From contig NZ_JQNB01000001.1 in NCBI RefSeq assembly GCF_000745005.1, forward strand, positions 1,791,501 to 1,855,500: 64,000 bases of DNA, in the 5' to 3' direction. Positions 1 to 8,585 of the stretch are shown one piece after another. Origin of the DNA: Luteibacter sp. 9135 (GTDB lineage Bacteria; Pseudomonadota; Gammaproteobacteria; Xanthomonadales; Rhodanobacteraceae). The position numbers and the translations under genes are program-made. Position 1 is the stretch's first letter. Each line of letters begins with the position of its first letter. The notes beneath the pieces were generated by a model, which saw only the letters and a list, made by a program, of their open reading frames with translations, had not been told where the DNA came from and made no database searches.

Positions 1-485
1 CGGCCGAGTTGTATCGGGCGTGCAAGGCCACCGGGGCCGACTGCAAGCTGGAAGTCAGCGGCGGCGATGCGGCCCACCTGGGCCAGGCCGAGGCCGATGT
101 CTACGCGATCAGCCTGGCCCGACTGGGCATACCGCGCGCGGACCTGCTGCTGGAATCGCGCAGCATGAATACCTTCGAGAATGCGCAGTTCAGCAAGCCG
201 CTGCTTATGTCCTACGGCGCGGACAAGGTGGTGCTGGTGTCCTCGGCGGTGCACCTGCGCCGGGCCATGATCTATTTCGCCCACTTCGGCATACAGGCTG
301 AGCCCGTGCGCGGCGATTACGTGACGGCCCGCTACGACTGGCTGCCCACCTCGGAAAACCTTTCCTTTGCCGATTTCGCCATCCACGAATACGTGGGTGT
401 GTGGCGCTACGATTTCTACAACCTGATGGGCTGGAACGGCCCGAAGCTTCCTGAAGGAAGCGCAACGCCGCCCACGAACACATAA
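1..485 (+). CDS. YdcF/SanA/ElyC-family (DUF218) protein, 3' part
   Basis: The 5' end lies outside the window; the frame is open from base 3 and ends with TAA at 483-485. About 160 residues are visible. They include the SGG motif, the acidic E-A-D patch and the SxNTxEN motif (SRSMNTFENA), then VVLVSSAVHLRRA, all typical of the DUF218 fold seen in YdcF, SanA and ElyC. Members are usually inner-membrane anchored and linked to envelope or peptidoglycan homeostasis, but the biochemical reaction is poorly defined. The substrate cannot be inferred. Family call is confident; any named subfamily is not. Confidence 0.8.
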   Translation, partial: AELYRACKATGADCKLEVSGGDAAHLGQAEADVYAISLARLGIPRADLLLESRSMNTFENAQFSKPLLMSYGADKVVLVSSAVHLRRAMIYFAHFGIQAEPVRGDYVTARYDWLPTSENLSFADFAIHEYVGVWRYDFYNLMGWNGPKLPEGSATPPTNT

Positions 486-545
486 CATCCGGCCACTTAA
501 GCTATCGCCACGTCCACCACGGACCCGTCCCTGAAGGAGTTGCCC

Positions 546-1070
546 GTGAAGTCTCGTTATATCCTTGCCGCGCTGCTGGCCACCGCTACCGTGATGCCCG
601 TGGCATCGTTCGCACAGCAGTCCGCACCGGCACCGGCCGCCGCCAATCCGGCGTCGCAGATTCCCGCCGCCGACAAGCAGGCCATCCAGAACTTCAACCT
701 CACAGACGACGTGTTCAACCGCATCGTCAAGGTGTCGCAGGAAGCCAAGGCGCAGGGCATCAAGCCCAAGGACGCCAAGACCGATTTCTCGAAGATCCAC
801 TCGCTCGACGACCTGGCCAAGCAGGTGACGGATTCCGATCCGCGCATCGCGCCGCTGATCAAGAAGTACGGCTTCACGCCGCGCGAGTTCCTGCTCGCCA
901 ACCTCGCCGTCACCAATGCGGCCATCGCCTCGGAAGCGAAGGGCAACCCGCGGATGGCCGCCTACGTCGACCAGTCCAAGGTCAACCAGAAGAACGTGGC
1001 GTTCTACGAAGCGCACAAGGGCCAGATCAACGCGCTGATGAACGAAGAGCCCGATCCCGCCGCCAAGTAA
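546..1070 (+). CDS. Secreted hypothetical protein
   Basis: 174 residues. I prefer the GTG at 546 over the TTG at 540 because AAGGAG at 534-539 sits 6 nt before GTG and would abut TTG. A Sec signal peptide covers about residues 1-23 (MKSRYILAALLATATVM, cleavage near SFA-QQ), followed by an Ala/Pro-rich linker and a mostly helical, charged domain without Cys. No catalytic motif is recognised. It is probably periplasmic. It stands alone between the YdcF-like gene and a REP pair, and its function is unknown. Confidence 0.75.
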   Translation: MKSRYILAALLATATVMPVASFAQQSAPAPAAANPASQIPAADKQAIQNFNLTDDVFNRIVKVSQEAKAQGIKPKDAKTDFSKIHSLDDLAKQVTDSDPRIAPLIKKYGFTPREFLLANLAVTNAAIASEAKGNPRMAAYVDQSKVNQKNVAFYEAHKGQINALMNEEPDPAAK

Positions 1071-1084
1071 AGCAAAAACGCCGT

Positions 1085-1173
1085 ATAGGAGCCCACGATG
1101 TGGGCGATCTTTCGCTCTCTGTAGCTAACGCGAGAAGATCGGTTGGAAAATCGCCCACATCGTGGGCTCCTAC
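1085..1173. repeat. Inverted pair of REP elements
   Basis: A forward copy at 1085-1107 (foot ATAG, a degenerate GTAG, then stem GCCCAC-GAT-GTGGGC) faces a reverse copy at 1151-1173. The pair lies between the convergent ends of the secreted-protein gene and the DUF2383 gene. It belongs to the same family as the REPs near 5.1, 8.4 and 29.7 kb. Confidence 0.8.
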
Positions 1174-1192
1174 CATGGCAGGTTACGGCGAC

Positions 1193-1219
1193 AAAAAAAC
1201 GGGCCCAGTGGGCCCGTTT
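1193..1219 (-). terminator. Intrinsic terminator of the DUF2383 gene
   Basis: Read on the minus strand, a perfect 10-bp stem (AAACGGGCCC with GGGCCCGTTT, 3-nt loop) is followed by seven T residues (A7 at 1193-1199 on the plus strand). It starts 23 nt after the DUF2383 stop codon. Confidence 0.85.
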
Positions 1220-1241
1220 CTTCAACCGATCAATGGAAAGA

Positions 1242-1700
1242 TCAGTTCGTGCCGTGCAGCGCGTGCTTGAGGTCGCGCATCTGGTCGTGGCCGGTCTTGA
1301 CCGACACGTAGGCCTTCTCGATCACGGCGCGGCTCGCGGCCGAGACTTCGGTGTCCTTCAGCGCGTCTTCGTACTTGTGCTTGATGTGGTCTTCGCCACG
1401 CTCGACTTCGTCGACGATCGCGGTGTCGTCCTTCGAGCTCATCTTCGCGCGCAGCTCGACGAACATGCGGTGCGCCTTGGCAAGGATGGTGCCGTCGTCT
1501 TCCGGGTTGCCACCCAGTGCACGGACCTGCGTCTGCAGGGCCTGCGCGGCCTGGCGACGCTCGCCGGCGCGCTGCTGGAAGGTCGAGGCGTAACGGGTGT
1601 TCTCGGCATCCTTCGCGGCTTCGCCGTAGCCCTCGGCGCTGTCGATGGTGGTCTCGATGAGGCTGTTGAGAACCTTGATATCGTGGTCGTTGCTGGTCAT
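1242..1700 (-). CDS. PA2169-type four-helix-bundle protein (DUF2383)
   Basis: 152 residues, all-helical and highly charged, beginning MTSNDHDIKVLNSLIETTID. The N-terminal 110 residues match the DUF2383 ferritin-like bundle, with the LNxLIETTxD opening and a later EDHIKHKYEDAL helix. No signal peptide, so cytosolic. Family members are often stress-induced, with no proven reaction. It is a single-gene unit: convergent with the upstream gene, with its own terminator, and divergent from the SDR gene. The family call rests on recognised sequence pattern. Confidence 0.85.
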   Translation of the reverse strand: MTSNDHDIKVLNSLIETTIDSAEGYGEAAKDAENTRYASTFQQRAGERRQAAQALQTQVRALGGNPEDDGTILAKAHRMFVELRAKMSSKDDTAIVDEVERGEDHIKHKYEDALKDTEVSAASRAVIEKAYVSVKTGHDQMRDLKHALHGTN

Positions 1701-1871
1701 GGTCGGGCTCCGTCGGATGACTCGGATCGAGTCGTTTTAAGGAGCCCAAGCATCGCGGTCACGGGGTGCATGAATCCGTGAAAGCCGCGTCTCATCCGTG
1801 AACACACGGGGGCCCCGTTCATGTAACGCGGGTGCATACTTCCCATCGCGAACATGTATCGAGGAACGTCC

Positions 1872-2687
1872 ATGGCATCGAATCGTCGCGCACTGGTCAC
1901 CGGCGCATCCGCCGGCATCGGCGAGGCGTTCGCCCGCGAACTGGCCCGTCGCGGCCACGACCTGGTGCTCACCGCACGCCGGGCCGACCGCCTGGAAAAG
2001 CTCGCCGCCGAATTGCGCGACCGGCACGGCATCGAAGCGATCGTGGCGCCGCTGGACCTGGCCCGCTCCGACGGCCCGGAAGCACTCGTCGCGGCCCTGG
2101 ATGCCCAAGGCCTGGCGATCGACGTACTGATCAACAATGCCGGATACGGCGTCAGCGGGTATTTTCACGAGCAGCCCTGGTCCGCGCATGCCGACTTCAT
2201 CCAGGTGCTGATGACCGCCCCGACGGAACTGGCCTGGCGCCTGTTGCCGTCCATGCAGGCGCGTGGCTACGGCCGGATCGTCAACATCGCCTCGCTGGCG
2301 GGCCATCTGCCCGGCTCGGCGGGGCACACGCTGTATGCGGCGTCCAAGGCCTACCTCATCAAGTTGTCGCAGTCGCTGGCGCTGGAGGGCAAGGGCACCG
2401 GTGTCCACACCACGGCGGTGTGCCCGGGCTTTACCTATTCGGAGTTCCACGACGTGACCGGCTCGCGCGAATTGGTCTCGAAGATGCCGCGCTGGCTGTG
2501 GATGGACGCGGCCACGGTGGCGCGACAGGGTCTGGACGCGGCCGACGCCGGCAAGGCCGTCTACGTCAACGGCCGGGTCAACACAGCCATCAAGTCCTTG
2601 TTCAAGCTGCTGCCCGATGCGCTGGCGCTGGCCATGATCGAACGGCAGGGTCGGCGCTTCCGGGTGGGGCGTCGCACGGACCCGTGA
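1872..2687 (+). CDS. Short-chain dehydrogenase/reductase
   Basis: 271 residues. The ATG at 1872 has GAGGA (1861-1865) in front; an in-frame ATG at 1854 lacks such a site. The classical SDR pattern is complete: TGASAGIG cofactor loop (residues 10-17), NNAG (about residue 90) and YxxxK within YAASKAYL, with an upstream Ser. It therefore binds NAD(P)(H) and should act on a carbonyl or alcohol. The RRADRLEKL segment after strand 2 suggests NADPH preference. Substrate is unknown; the overall pattern resembles the DltE/YqjQ-like general SDRs. Confidence 0.9.
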   Translation: MASNRRALVTGASAGIGEAFARELARRGHDLVLTARRADRLEKLAAELRDRHGIEAIVAPLDLARSDGPEALVAALDAQGLAIDVLINNAGYGVSGYFHEQPWSAHADFIQVLMTAPTELAWRLLPSMQARGYGRIVNIASLAGHLPGSAGHTLYAASKAYLIKLSQSLALEGKGTGVHTTAVCPGFTYSEFHDVTGSRELVSKMPRWLWMDAATVARQGLDAADAGKAVYVNGRVNTAIKSLFKLLPDALALAMIERQGRRFRVGRRTDP

Positions 2688-2775
2688 CCAATGGCATACG
2701 CCGCAGGCGCGCATGGGGGATAGCCTCGTCCGGTTCGCGGCGCGCCCTGCGCCGTTGCTGTGATGGGGAACCCCT

Positions 2776-5112
2776 ATGTCGACCAAACGCACCGCGGCGC
2801 TTTCCGGCGCCGTCCTCCTCGGACTGATCGGGGCCGCTGCGGCGTCCGCGCAGGCCGTCACCCTCGACGACTACAAGCGCGCCGACTCCTTCCTGGGCCA
2901 CGCTTCCACACTGGTGGACCACTCCGTCCAGCGGGTCACCTGGGTCGACGACGGCCATTTCTGGTACCGCGACCACGACAAGGACGGCGACCAGTTCCTT
3001 ACCGTCGATGCCGCCACGGGCCAGGCCTCGCGCGCGTTCGACCGCGACAAGCTGGCTGCCGCGCTGTCGAAGGCGTCGGGTACAAAGGTGGAGCCCGACA
3101 AGCTGCCGGTGAGCACGTTCGTCGTCCGTCCGGACGACGGCCTGGACGTAACCTCGCGCGGCAGGCACTACGTCTGCGACAAGGCGATCGGCAAGTGCGA
3201 GATCGCCGCGGTGAAGAAGGACGCGGCCGGCAAGCCCTACGGCGATGAGCCGGGCCTGAAGTCGCCGGACGGCAAGTCGGAGGCCTTCATCCGCGACTGG
3301 AACCTGTGGGTGCGCGACGTGGCCACGGGTGCCGAGACGCGCCTGACCACCGACGGCATCAAGGACTTCGGTTACGCCACGGACAACGCCGGCTGGCAGC
3401 ACACCGACGAGGCGATCCTCGTGTGGTCGCCGGACTCGAAGAAGATCGCCACGTTCCAGCAGGACCAGCGCAAGACCGGCGAGATGACCCTGGTCACCAC
3501 CAACGTGGGCCACCCCAAGGTAGAGACCTGGAAATACCCGCTGCCCGGCGACAAGGACGTGACCATGATCGAGCGCGTCGTGATCGACGTGCCGACGAAA
3601 ACCGTGGTGCGCTTCAAGATGCCCGCCGACCAGCATCGCTCGTCGCTTTGCGACGATGTGTCGTGCAGCCCTGGCGTGTGGGACGACGTGCGCTGGGCGG
3701 GCGACGGCAAGAGCATCGCCTTCGTGTCCACCTCGCGTGACCACACGCACGAGTGGTTCCGTGTGGCCAACCCGGAAACCGGCGACGTGCGCACGGTGTT
3801 CGAGGAAAAGGCCAAGACCTACTTCGAAAGCGGCAACGGCACGGTGAACTGGCAATACGTGCCCGAGACCGACCAGGTGATCTGGTTCTCCGAGCGGAGC
3901 AACTGGGGCCACCTGTACATGTACAGCCTGAAGACGGGCAAGCTGGAGCAAGCGATCACCCAGGGCGACTGGAACGTCACCGAGGTGCTGCGCATCGATC
4001 CGAAGACGAAGACGATCTGGTTCCGTGGCGTGGGCCGCGAGAAGGGCGTCGATCCGTATTACCAGCAGTTCTACAAGGTGGGCTTCGACGGCAAGGGTTT
4101 GACCCTGCTGACGCCTGAGAACGCCGACCACACGGTCAGCCTGTCGAAGGACGGCACCTACTTCTTCGATTCGTATTCCACGATCGATACGCCGCCGGTG
4201 GCGCTGGTGCGTCGTTCGGATACCGGTGCGACGGTGAAGGACATCGCCCATGCCGATATCTCGCGCCTGAAAGCCACCGGCTGGGTGCCGCCCACCGCGT
4301 TCACGGTGAAGGCGCGTGACGGCAAGACCGACCTCTACGGCCAGATGTTCAAGCCGTCGAAGTTCGATCCGTCGAAGAAATACCCGCTGATCGTCTACAT
4401 CTACCCGGGCCCGCAGGTGGGCTCGATCCGCACGCGCAGCTTCCTGCCCGCCCATGGCGATAACCAGGCGCTGGCCGAGCTCGGCTTCGTGGTGGTAGCG
4501 GTGGACGGCATGGGCACGCCGTGGCGCTCCAAGGCGTTCCACGATGCGTATTTCCAGAACATCGGCGACAACACGTTGCCCGACCAGGTGCTGGCGGTGA
4601 AGCAGCTGGTGAAGAAGTACAGCTGGCTGGACGGCGATCGCGTGGGTATCTGGGGCCACTCCGGCGGCGGCAACGCCACGGCTACCGCCATGTTCCGCTA
4701 CCCGGACGTGTTCAAGGTGGGCATCTCGGAGTCGGGCAACCACGACAACCGTAACTACGAGGACGACTGGGCCGAGAAGTGGCAGGGCCTGCTGGTCAAG
4801 GACAAGGACGGCAAGAGCAACTACGACGACCAGGCCAACCAGAAGTGGGTCGGCGGCCTGAAGGGTCACCTGATGATCGCGCACGGCACGATGGACGATA
4901 ACGTGCCGCCGTACGAATCGCTGCTGGTGGTCGACGCGCTGATCAAGGCGAACAAGGATTTCGATCTGGTCATCATCCCTAACGCGCACCACGGCTACGG
5001 CGACGCCACGCCGTACATGACGCGCCGTCGCTGGGACTACTTCGTGCGCTACCTCAAGGGCGAGACCCCGCCCAAGGAGTTCCAGCTGACCCCCATGCCG
5101 CCCCGCAATTAA
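2776..5112 (+). CDS. S9 family peptidase, dipeptidyl-peptidase IV type
   Basis: 778 residues with a Sec signal peptide (about 1-25, ending ASAQA), so periplasmic or secreted. The N-terminal half is a beta-propeller (DPPIV_N). The C-terminal alpha/beta hydrolase has GHSGGG with nucleophile Ser629, Asp at about 707-708 (MDDN) and His at about 738-739 (NAHHGYG). The family removes N-terminal dipeptides, often Xaa-Pro, from peptides. Length fits DPP4-like bacterial enzymes. GGGAA precedes the ATG. It stands alone and is followed by a REP pair. Confidence 0.92.
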   Translation: MSTKRTAALSGAVLLGLIGAAAASAQAVTLDDYKRADSFLGHASTLVDHSVQRVTWVDDGHFWYRDHDKDGDQFLTVDAATGQASRAFDRDKLAAALSKASGTKVEPDKLPVSTFVVRPDDGLDVTSRGRHYVCDKAIGKCEIAAVKKDAAGKPYGDEPGLKSPDGKSEAFIRDWNLWVRDVATGAETRLTTDGIKDFGYATDNAGWQHTDEAILVWSPDSKKIATFQQDQRKTGEMTLVTTNVGHPKVETWKYPLPGDKDVTMIERVVIDVPTKTVVRFKMPADQHRSSLCDDVSCSPGVWDDVRWAGDGKSIAFVSTSRDHTHEWFRVANPETGDVRTVFEEKAKTYFESGNGTVNWQYVPETDQVIWFSERSNWGHLYMYSLKTGKLEQAITQGDWNVTEVLRIDPKTKTIWFRGVGREKGVDPYYQQFYKVGFDGKGLTLLTPENADHTVSLSKDGTYFFDSYSTIDTPPVALVRRSDTGATVKDIAHADISRLKATGWVPPTAFTVKARDGKTDLYGQMFKPSKFDPSKKYPLIVYIYPGPQVGSIRTRSFLPAHGDNQALAELGFVVVAVDGMGTPWRSKAFHDAYFQNIGDNTLPDQVLAVKQLVKKYSWLDGDRVGIWGHSGGGNATATAMFRYPDVFKVGISESGNHDNRNYEDDWAEKWQGLLVKDKDGKSNYDDQANQKWVGGLKGHLMIAHGTMDDNVPPYESLLVVDALIKANKDFDLVIIPNAHHGYGDATPYMTRRRWDYFVRYLKGETPPKEFQLTPMPPRN

Positions 5113-5117
5113 CCCAT

Positions 5118-5287
5118 GTAGGAGCGCACGATGTGCGCGACGTGTGTTCGCCGAACCTGAAGGGCTGGCGCGTGACGCCGGACGTTCGGCCTCAACACAT
5201 GTCGCGCACATCGTGCGCTCCTACACGGTGTTTGCAGTGACGTGTGGTGTGCGCGAAAAGATGTCGCGCACGTGCGTGCGCTCCTAC
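5118..5287. repeat. Three REP elements (one forward, two reverse)
   Basis: Copies: 5118-5140 forward (GTAG foot, stem GCGCAC-GAT-GTGCGC), 5202-5224 reverse, and 5264-5287 reverse with a 4-nt loop variant. The last copy overlaps the end of msrB, and its GTAG foot provides the TAG stop of that gene. All three fill the gap between two convergent genes. Confidence 0.85.
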
Positions 5288-5886
5288 CCCGCGGTTTTCG
5301 GTACCGGGGCGAAGTGCATGGCGCCGGCGTTCATGCAGTAGCGCAGGCCGGTGGGGTCGGGGCCGTCGTCGAACACGTGGCCGAGGTGGGCGTCGCAGCG
5401 GGCACACTTCACTTCCGTGCGCTCCTCGAGCAGGCTGCGGTCGATCTTCTCCACCACGTTCCGTTTCGAGATCGGCTTCCAGAAGCTGGGCCACCCCGTG
5501 CCGGACTCGAACTTGGTGGCCGAGTCGTACAGCGCCGTGTCGCAGCCGATGCAGCGGTAGATACCGTTGTCATGCCGGTCCCAGTTCTCGCCCGTATAGG
5601 CCGGCTCGGTGCCTTCCTGGCGGGTGATGTAATACGACTTCGTGCCCAGCTTCGCCTTCCACTGGTCGTCGGTCAGCACCACGCGGGCCTCGGGATGGGG
5701 CCCCAGCGGCTTCTTGTCGGGCGCGAAGGCGTCGAGTGTCACCGTGCCGCCCTGTGGCGCGGGCGGGGCGTCGGCGGCCATGGCGGGCCGTATGGCGCGC
5801 AGGACGAAGGGCAGCGAGGCGGAGGCCGCGACCGTGGCGGCAAACACGCCCAGGAAACGGCGGCGATCGGGATCGGCGTGGCGCAT
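5284..5886 (-). CDS. msrB: Peptide-methionine (R)-S-oxide reductase, Tat-exported
   Basis: 200 residues. The N-terminus has a twin-arginine signal (RRRFLGVFAATV), so this copy is exported folded to the periplasm. The MsrB domain shows the two zinc CxxC pairs (CIGC, CARC), GTGWPSFW, and the C-terminal active-site region RYCMNAGAMHF with catalytic Cys184. It repairs R-methionine sulfoxide in proteins. The canonical motif is RYCxNSxSLRF, so the residues after Cys are slightly divergent. The stop codon TAG is formed by the GTAG foot of an adjoining REP element. Confidence 0.93.
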   Translation of the reverse strand: MRHADPDRRRFLGVFAATVAASASLPFVLRAIRPAMAADAPPAPQGGTVTLDAFAPDKKPLGPHPEARVVLTDDQWKAKLGTKSYYITRQEGTEPAYTGENWDRHDNGIYRCIGCDTALYDSATKFESGTGWPSFWKPISKRNVVEKIDRSLLEERTEVKCARCDAHLGHVFDDGPDPTGLRYCMNAGAMHFAPVPKTAG

Positions 5887-5964
5887 GGAACCTCCGGAAA
5901 GCAGGAAGGGTGCCCGGTGGCACCCTTCCGATAAGACCGGACCGAGGGGGTCTGGCTTACACGA

Positions 5965-6312
5965 TCAGTCGTTCACCCAATGGCACTCGCGGTGGGTCTC
6001 GTAGGTCGCGTTCTTGTTCTGATGGTTCTTCTGGATCTGGTTGCCGGCGTAACCGCCGCCGACCGCACCGGCCACGGTGGCCAGGGTCTTGCCCTTGCCG
6101 CCGCCCACCTGATTGCCCAGCAGGCCACCGGCCACGGCACCCACGCCGGTGCCGATCAGGCGGTTATCGTCCTTGGACTGGATCTGTTTGGTCTGGACGT
6201 CGCGGCAGACCTGGTGCTGGCTGCGCCGGCTCTGGGCATCGGCCGGGGGAGCGGTAACGGCCGCACCGGTAGCGACGATGAACAGGGTGGCGGCGAGCAG
6301 ATGGGTCTTCAT
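5965..6312 (-). CDS. Glycine-zipper 2TM domain protein
   Basis: 115 residues with a signal peptide (about 1-26, ending ADAQS). Residues 50-95 form a Gly-rich repeat (GTGVGAVAGGLLGNQVGGG, then GAVGGGYAGNQI), the glycine-zipper 2TM pattern of small envelope proteins related to the rickettsial 17-kDa antigen. It is predicted to sit in or on the outer membrane. There is no lipobox Cys at the cleavage site. Its ATG overlaps the stop of the YihY-like gene (ATGA, 6309-6312), so the two are co-transcribed. Confidence 0.85.
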   Translation of the reverse strand: MKTHLLAATLFIVATGAAVTAPPADAQSRRSQHQVCRDVQTKQIQSKDDNRLIGTGVGAVAGGLLGNQVGGGKGKTLATVAGAVGGGYAGNQIQKNHQNKNATYETHRECHWVND

Positions 6313-7256
6313 GGGGCATCCTCCTTATAGGGCTGCGACAGGGATACCCCCGGCCTCGTGACGGAGGGGTCAAATACGTGCGCCGGCTCCGGTTTGATCG
6401 ACATGGCGTATGGCCGCGGTTTAATCGGGGTGCCCCGCGCCTCGGCCACGGCCTCGGTCAGTTCGGCGCCCAGCAGCAGGATCAGGGCCGAGTAGTACAC
6501 CCAGACCAGCAGCACCACCACGCTGCCCGCCGGGCCGTACGGGCCGCCGACGTTGCTGCGCTCCAGGTAGAAACCGATGGCGAACTTGCCCACCACGAAG
6601 AGAAGGGCGGTCAGGCTGGCGCCGATCACGGCATCGCGCCACTCGATGATGGCATCCGGCAGCACCTTGTAGATGGCGCCGAAGATGACGACGAACACGG
6701 CCAGGGAAATCAGCGTCTCCAGCACGTGCCAGCCAGTGGTGCCGCCGCGGACGAACACCGCGATCATGGCGCTGGCGGAGAAGGAGATCACCAGCAGGAA
6801 GGCCAGCGAGAGCAGCAGCCCCAGGGCATGCAGGCGCGCGCGCAACCACGTCAGGATTGCATGGGTGGCCTTGCCGGGCTTCGGCTGCAGCCCCCAGACC
6901 CGGTTCAGGGCGCCTTGCAGCTGGGCAAACACGGCGGAGGCGCCCACCAGTGTGACGCCGAGTCCGATGATGCCGGCCACGCTGCCCACGCTGGGCTTCT
7001 GCTTGGCGTTTTCGATCACCAGCCGCACGGCTTCGGCGGCGCGTGAGCCGACCAGGCCGTTCAGGCTATCGATCAGCTGGGCCTGCCACTCGGGACGAAG
7101 CGAGGCCACCACCCACAGCAGCAACACCAGCAACGGCGCGAACGACAGCGCCGAGTAGAAGGCGAGCGCGGCGGCGCGTGTCATCAACTCGTCGTCGCTG
7201 AATCCCTTCACCGTGGTGCTGACGACCCGCCAGCCCATCTTCAATCTCGCATGCAC
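6309..7256 (-). CDS. YihY/BrkB-family inner-membrane protein
   Basis: 315 residues with about six transmembrane helices. The family N-terminus is present (FSDDELMTRAAALAFYSALSF), followed by GLQPKPGKA and a late VVVLLVWVYYSALILLLGAEL segment. These are hallmarks of the YihY/virulence factor BrkB family, once annotated as RNase BN, whose transport or structural role remains unclear. The C-terminus is cytosolic and Pro-rich. It overlaps the downstream glycine-zipper gene by 4 nt and lies 66 nt after the HAD gene, so all three may form one transcript. Confidence 0.88.
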   Translation of the reverse strand: MHARLKMGWRVVSTTVKGFSDDELMTRAAALAFYSALSFAPLLVLLLWVVASLRPEWQAQLIDSLNGLVGSRAAEAVRLVIENAKQKPSVGSVAGIIGLGVTLVGASAVFAQLQGALNRVWGLQPKPGKATHAILTWLRARLHALGLLLSLAFLLVISFSASAMIAVFVRGGTTGWHVLETLISLAVFVVIFGAIYKVLPDAIIEWRDAVIGASLTALLFVVGKFAIGFYLERSNVGGPYGPAGSVVVLLVWVYYSALILLLGAELTEAVAEARGTPIKPRPYAMSIKPEPAHVFDPSVTRPGVSLSQPYKEDAP

Positions 7257-7322
7257 GTGTTCGCCTCCCGAATCGATCCAGCCAGCTTCGCGGCTGGGGC
7301 GCGAAGGTGGCGTGGACTGGCG

Positions 7323-8027
7323 TCAGGCCGCGTGCAGGGCCACGATGGCGGCGGGGATGGCCTCGGCGCCGGCCACCTCGACCACGCGCTCGCCCATGGC
7401 GAAGCCGGCCAGACGCTCGTGTTCCCAGGTGCTGTGATAGGGCATGTACACCCCGCAGCCACCCAGGGCGACCACCGGGGCGATGTCCGACTTCAGCGAG
7501 TTGCCGACCATGGCGAAGCGATCCGGCGAGAGCCCGAACTCCTGCAGCAAACGGGTGTACGTGGCAGGATCCTTCTCCGAGACGATCTCGATCCGGTGGA
7601 AGATGCCGGCCAGCCCACATTGGGCCACCTTGGCTTCCTGGTGGAAGAGGTCGCCCTTGGTGATCAGCACCACGCGGTGGGTCGCCGCCACGGCCTCCAC
7701 CGCCTCGCGGATGCCGGGAAGCAACTGGACCGGGTGGCCGAGCACGTCCTTGGCCAGGCGCACGATGCGATGGATGTCGCGGGCCTCGATGCGCCCGTCG
7801 GTCAGCTCGATCGCCGATTCGATCATGGACAGGGCCATGCCCTTGGCGCCGTAGCCGAACAGCGCGATGTTGCCGCGCTCCGTGTCCAGCAGGGCCGTGC
7901 GCAGGCCCTCCGCGGCCAGGTCGACATACCGGCCCAGGATGGCCTCGAAGGCCGCCTGGGCGTCGTCGTAGTATTCCTGGCTACGCCACAGCGTGTCGTC
8001 GCCGTCGAAGCCGACCATCTCGATCAT
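7323..8027 (-). CDS. HAD-superfamily phosphatase
   Basis: 234 residues, no signal peptide. HAD motif I is GFDGDDTLW (nucleophile Asp of DxDDT, residues 8-12), motif II is LITKGD, and motif III/IV corresponds to EKDPATY and MVGNSLKSD. The cap domain between motif I and II is helical. Such HADs hydrolyse small phosphorylated metabolites; the substrate cannot be read from sequence. It is divergent from the small CPXCG gene and first of a possible three-gene minus-strand unit. Confidence 0.88.
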   Translation of the reverse strand: MIEMVGFDGDDTLWRSQEYYDDAQAAFEAILGRYVDLAAEGLRTALLDTERGNIALFGYGAKGMALSMIESAIELTDGRIEARDIHRIVRLAKDVLGHPVQLLPGIREAVEAVAATHRVVLITKGDLFHQEAKVAQCGLAGIFHRIEIVSEKDPATYTRLLQEFGLSPDRFAMVGNSLKSDIAPVVALGGCGVYMPYHSTWEHERLAGFAMGERVVEVAGAEAIPAAIVALHAA

Positions 8028-8140
8028 GAAGGTAAGGTTCCTGCGCGCACGGTTGCGTGCGACATCGTTAAAGCGGAACCTCGCAGGTTGCCGTCAATCG
8101 ATGCCGCGCGCAACCGCGCGCCTGTCCTGGGACTTTCCAT

Positions 8141-8332
8141 ATGTATGAGTTTACCGACGTCGCCTGCCCCTATTGCGGCGAGACCATCGAGGTGGCCGTC
8201 GATACGTCGGGCGGCAGCCAGATGTATATCGAGGATTGCCAGGTGTGTTGCCGCCCGATCGTGATGCGCCTGACGGTGGACGAGGGCGACGATTCGTTCG
8301 CGCTGGATGCGTCGGCGGAGAATGAGGGGTGA
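8141..8332 (+). CDS. CPXCG motif-containing cysteine-rich protein
   Basis: 63 residues. The two Cys clusters are CPYCGETIE near the N-terminus and DCQVCCRPI about 28 residues later, the signature of the small CPXCG zinc-ribbon-like family found through gammaproteobacteria. It probably binds one metal ion through four Cys; the fifth Cys is extra. No function is established. The acidic C-terminus (EGDDSF) is typical for the family. Downstream lies a repeat-rich gap. Confidence 0.88.
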   Translation: MYEFTDVACPYCGETIEVAVDTSGGSQMYIEDCQVCCRPIVMRLTVDEGDDSFALDASAENEG

Positions 8333-8348
8333 GGCGTTGAGGGGGCGT

Positions 8349-8399
8349 GGACCGAGGCAGATTGCGGACCCAGGCAGATCGCGGACCGAGGCGGATCGC
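8349..8399. repeat. 17-bp tandem repeat, three copies, leading into a REP
   Basis: Units 8349-8365, 8366-8382 and 8383-8399 read GGACCGAGGCAGATTGC with one to three substitutions. The GATCGCGGAC junction is the same as the left half of the adjacent reverse REP (8396-8418), so the array seems to have grown by duplication of a REP half plus flank. Confidence 0.75.
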
Positions 8400-8514
8400 G
8401 GACATCGTCCGCTCCTACAACAACAACAACGCGACGCCGCGCTGTAGGAGCCCACGATGTGGGCGATCCGCCCTCCACGCCACCGCAGCCGCGTAGGGCC
8501 CACGATGTGGGCGA
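8396..8514. repeat. REP cluster (three copies)
   Basis: 8396-8418 is a reverse copy with stem variant GCGGAC-GAT-GTCCGC. 8444-8466 is a full forward copy with GCCCAC-GAT-GTGGGC. 8493-8514 is a forward copy that lacks one base after the GTAG foot. A CAA triplet run lies between the first two. Confidence 0.8.
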
Positions 8515-8535
8515 CCCAGCCCGCCACACAAAGAA

Positions 8536-8559
8536 AAGGCCCGGGTCTCCCCAGGCCTT
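8536..8559 (-). terminator. Probable intrinsic terminator after oprB
   Basis: On the minus strand AAGGCC-T-GGG pairs with CCC-GGGCCTT around a 4-nt loop, with a single mismatch, and is followed by a U-rich tract (TTTTCTTTG). It lies 26 nt past the porin stop codon. Confidence 0.6.
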
Positions 8560-8585
8560 CTCGATGACACCGATGACGGAGCGGC

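Noticed and set aside
2602..5211. An 869-codon open frame antisense to the S9 peptidase
   Set aside because: It mirrors the codon structure of the peptidase gene in GC-rich DNA, has no family pattern, and the sense gene has a complete catalytic triad and signal peptide.
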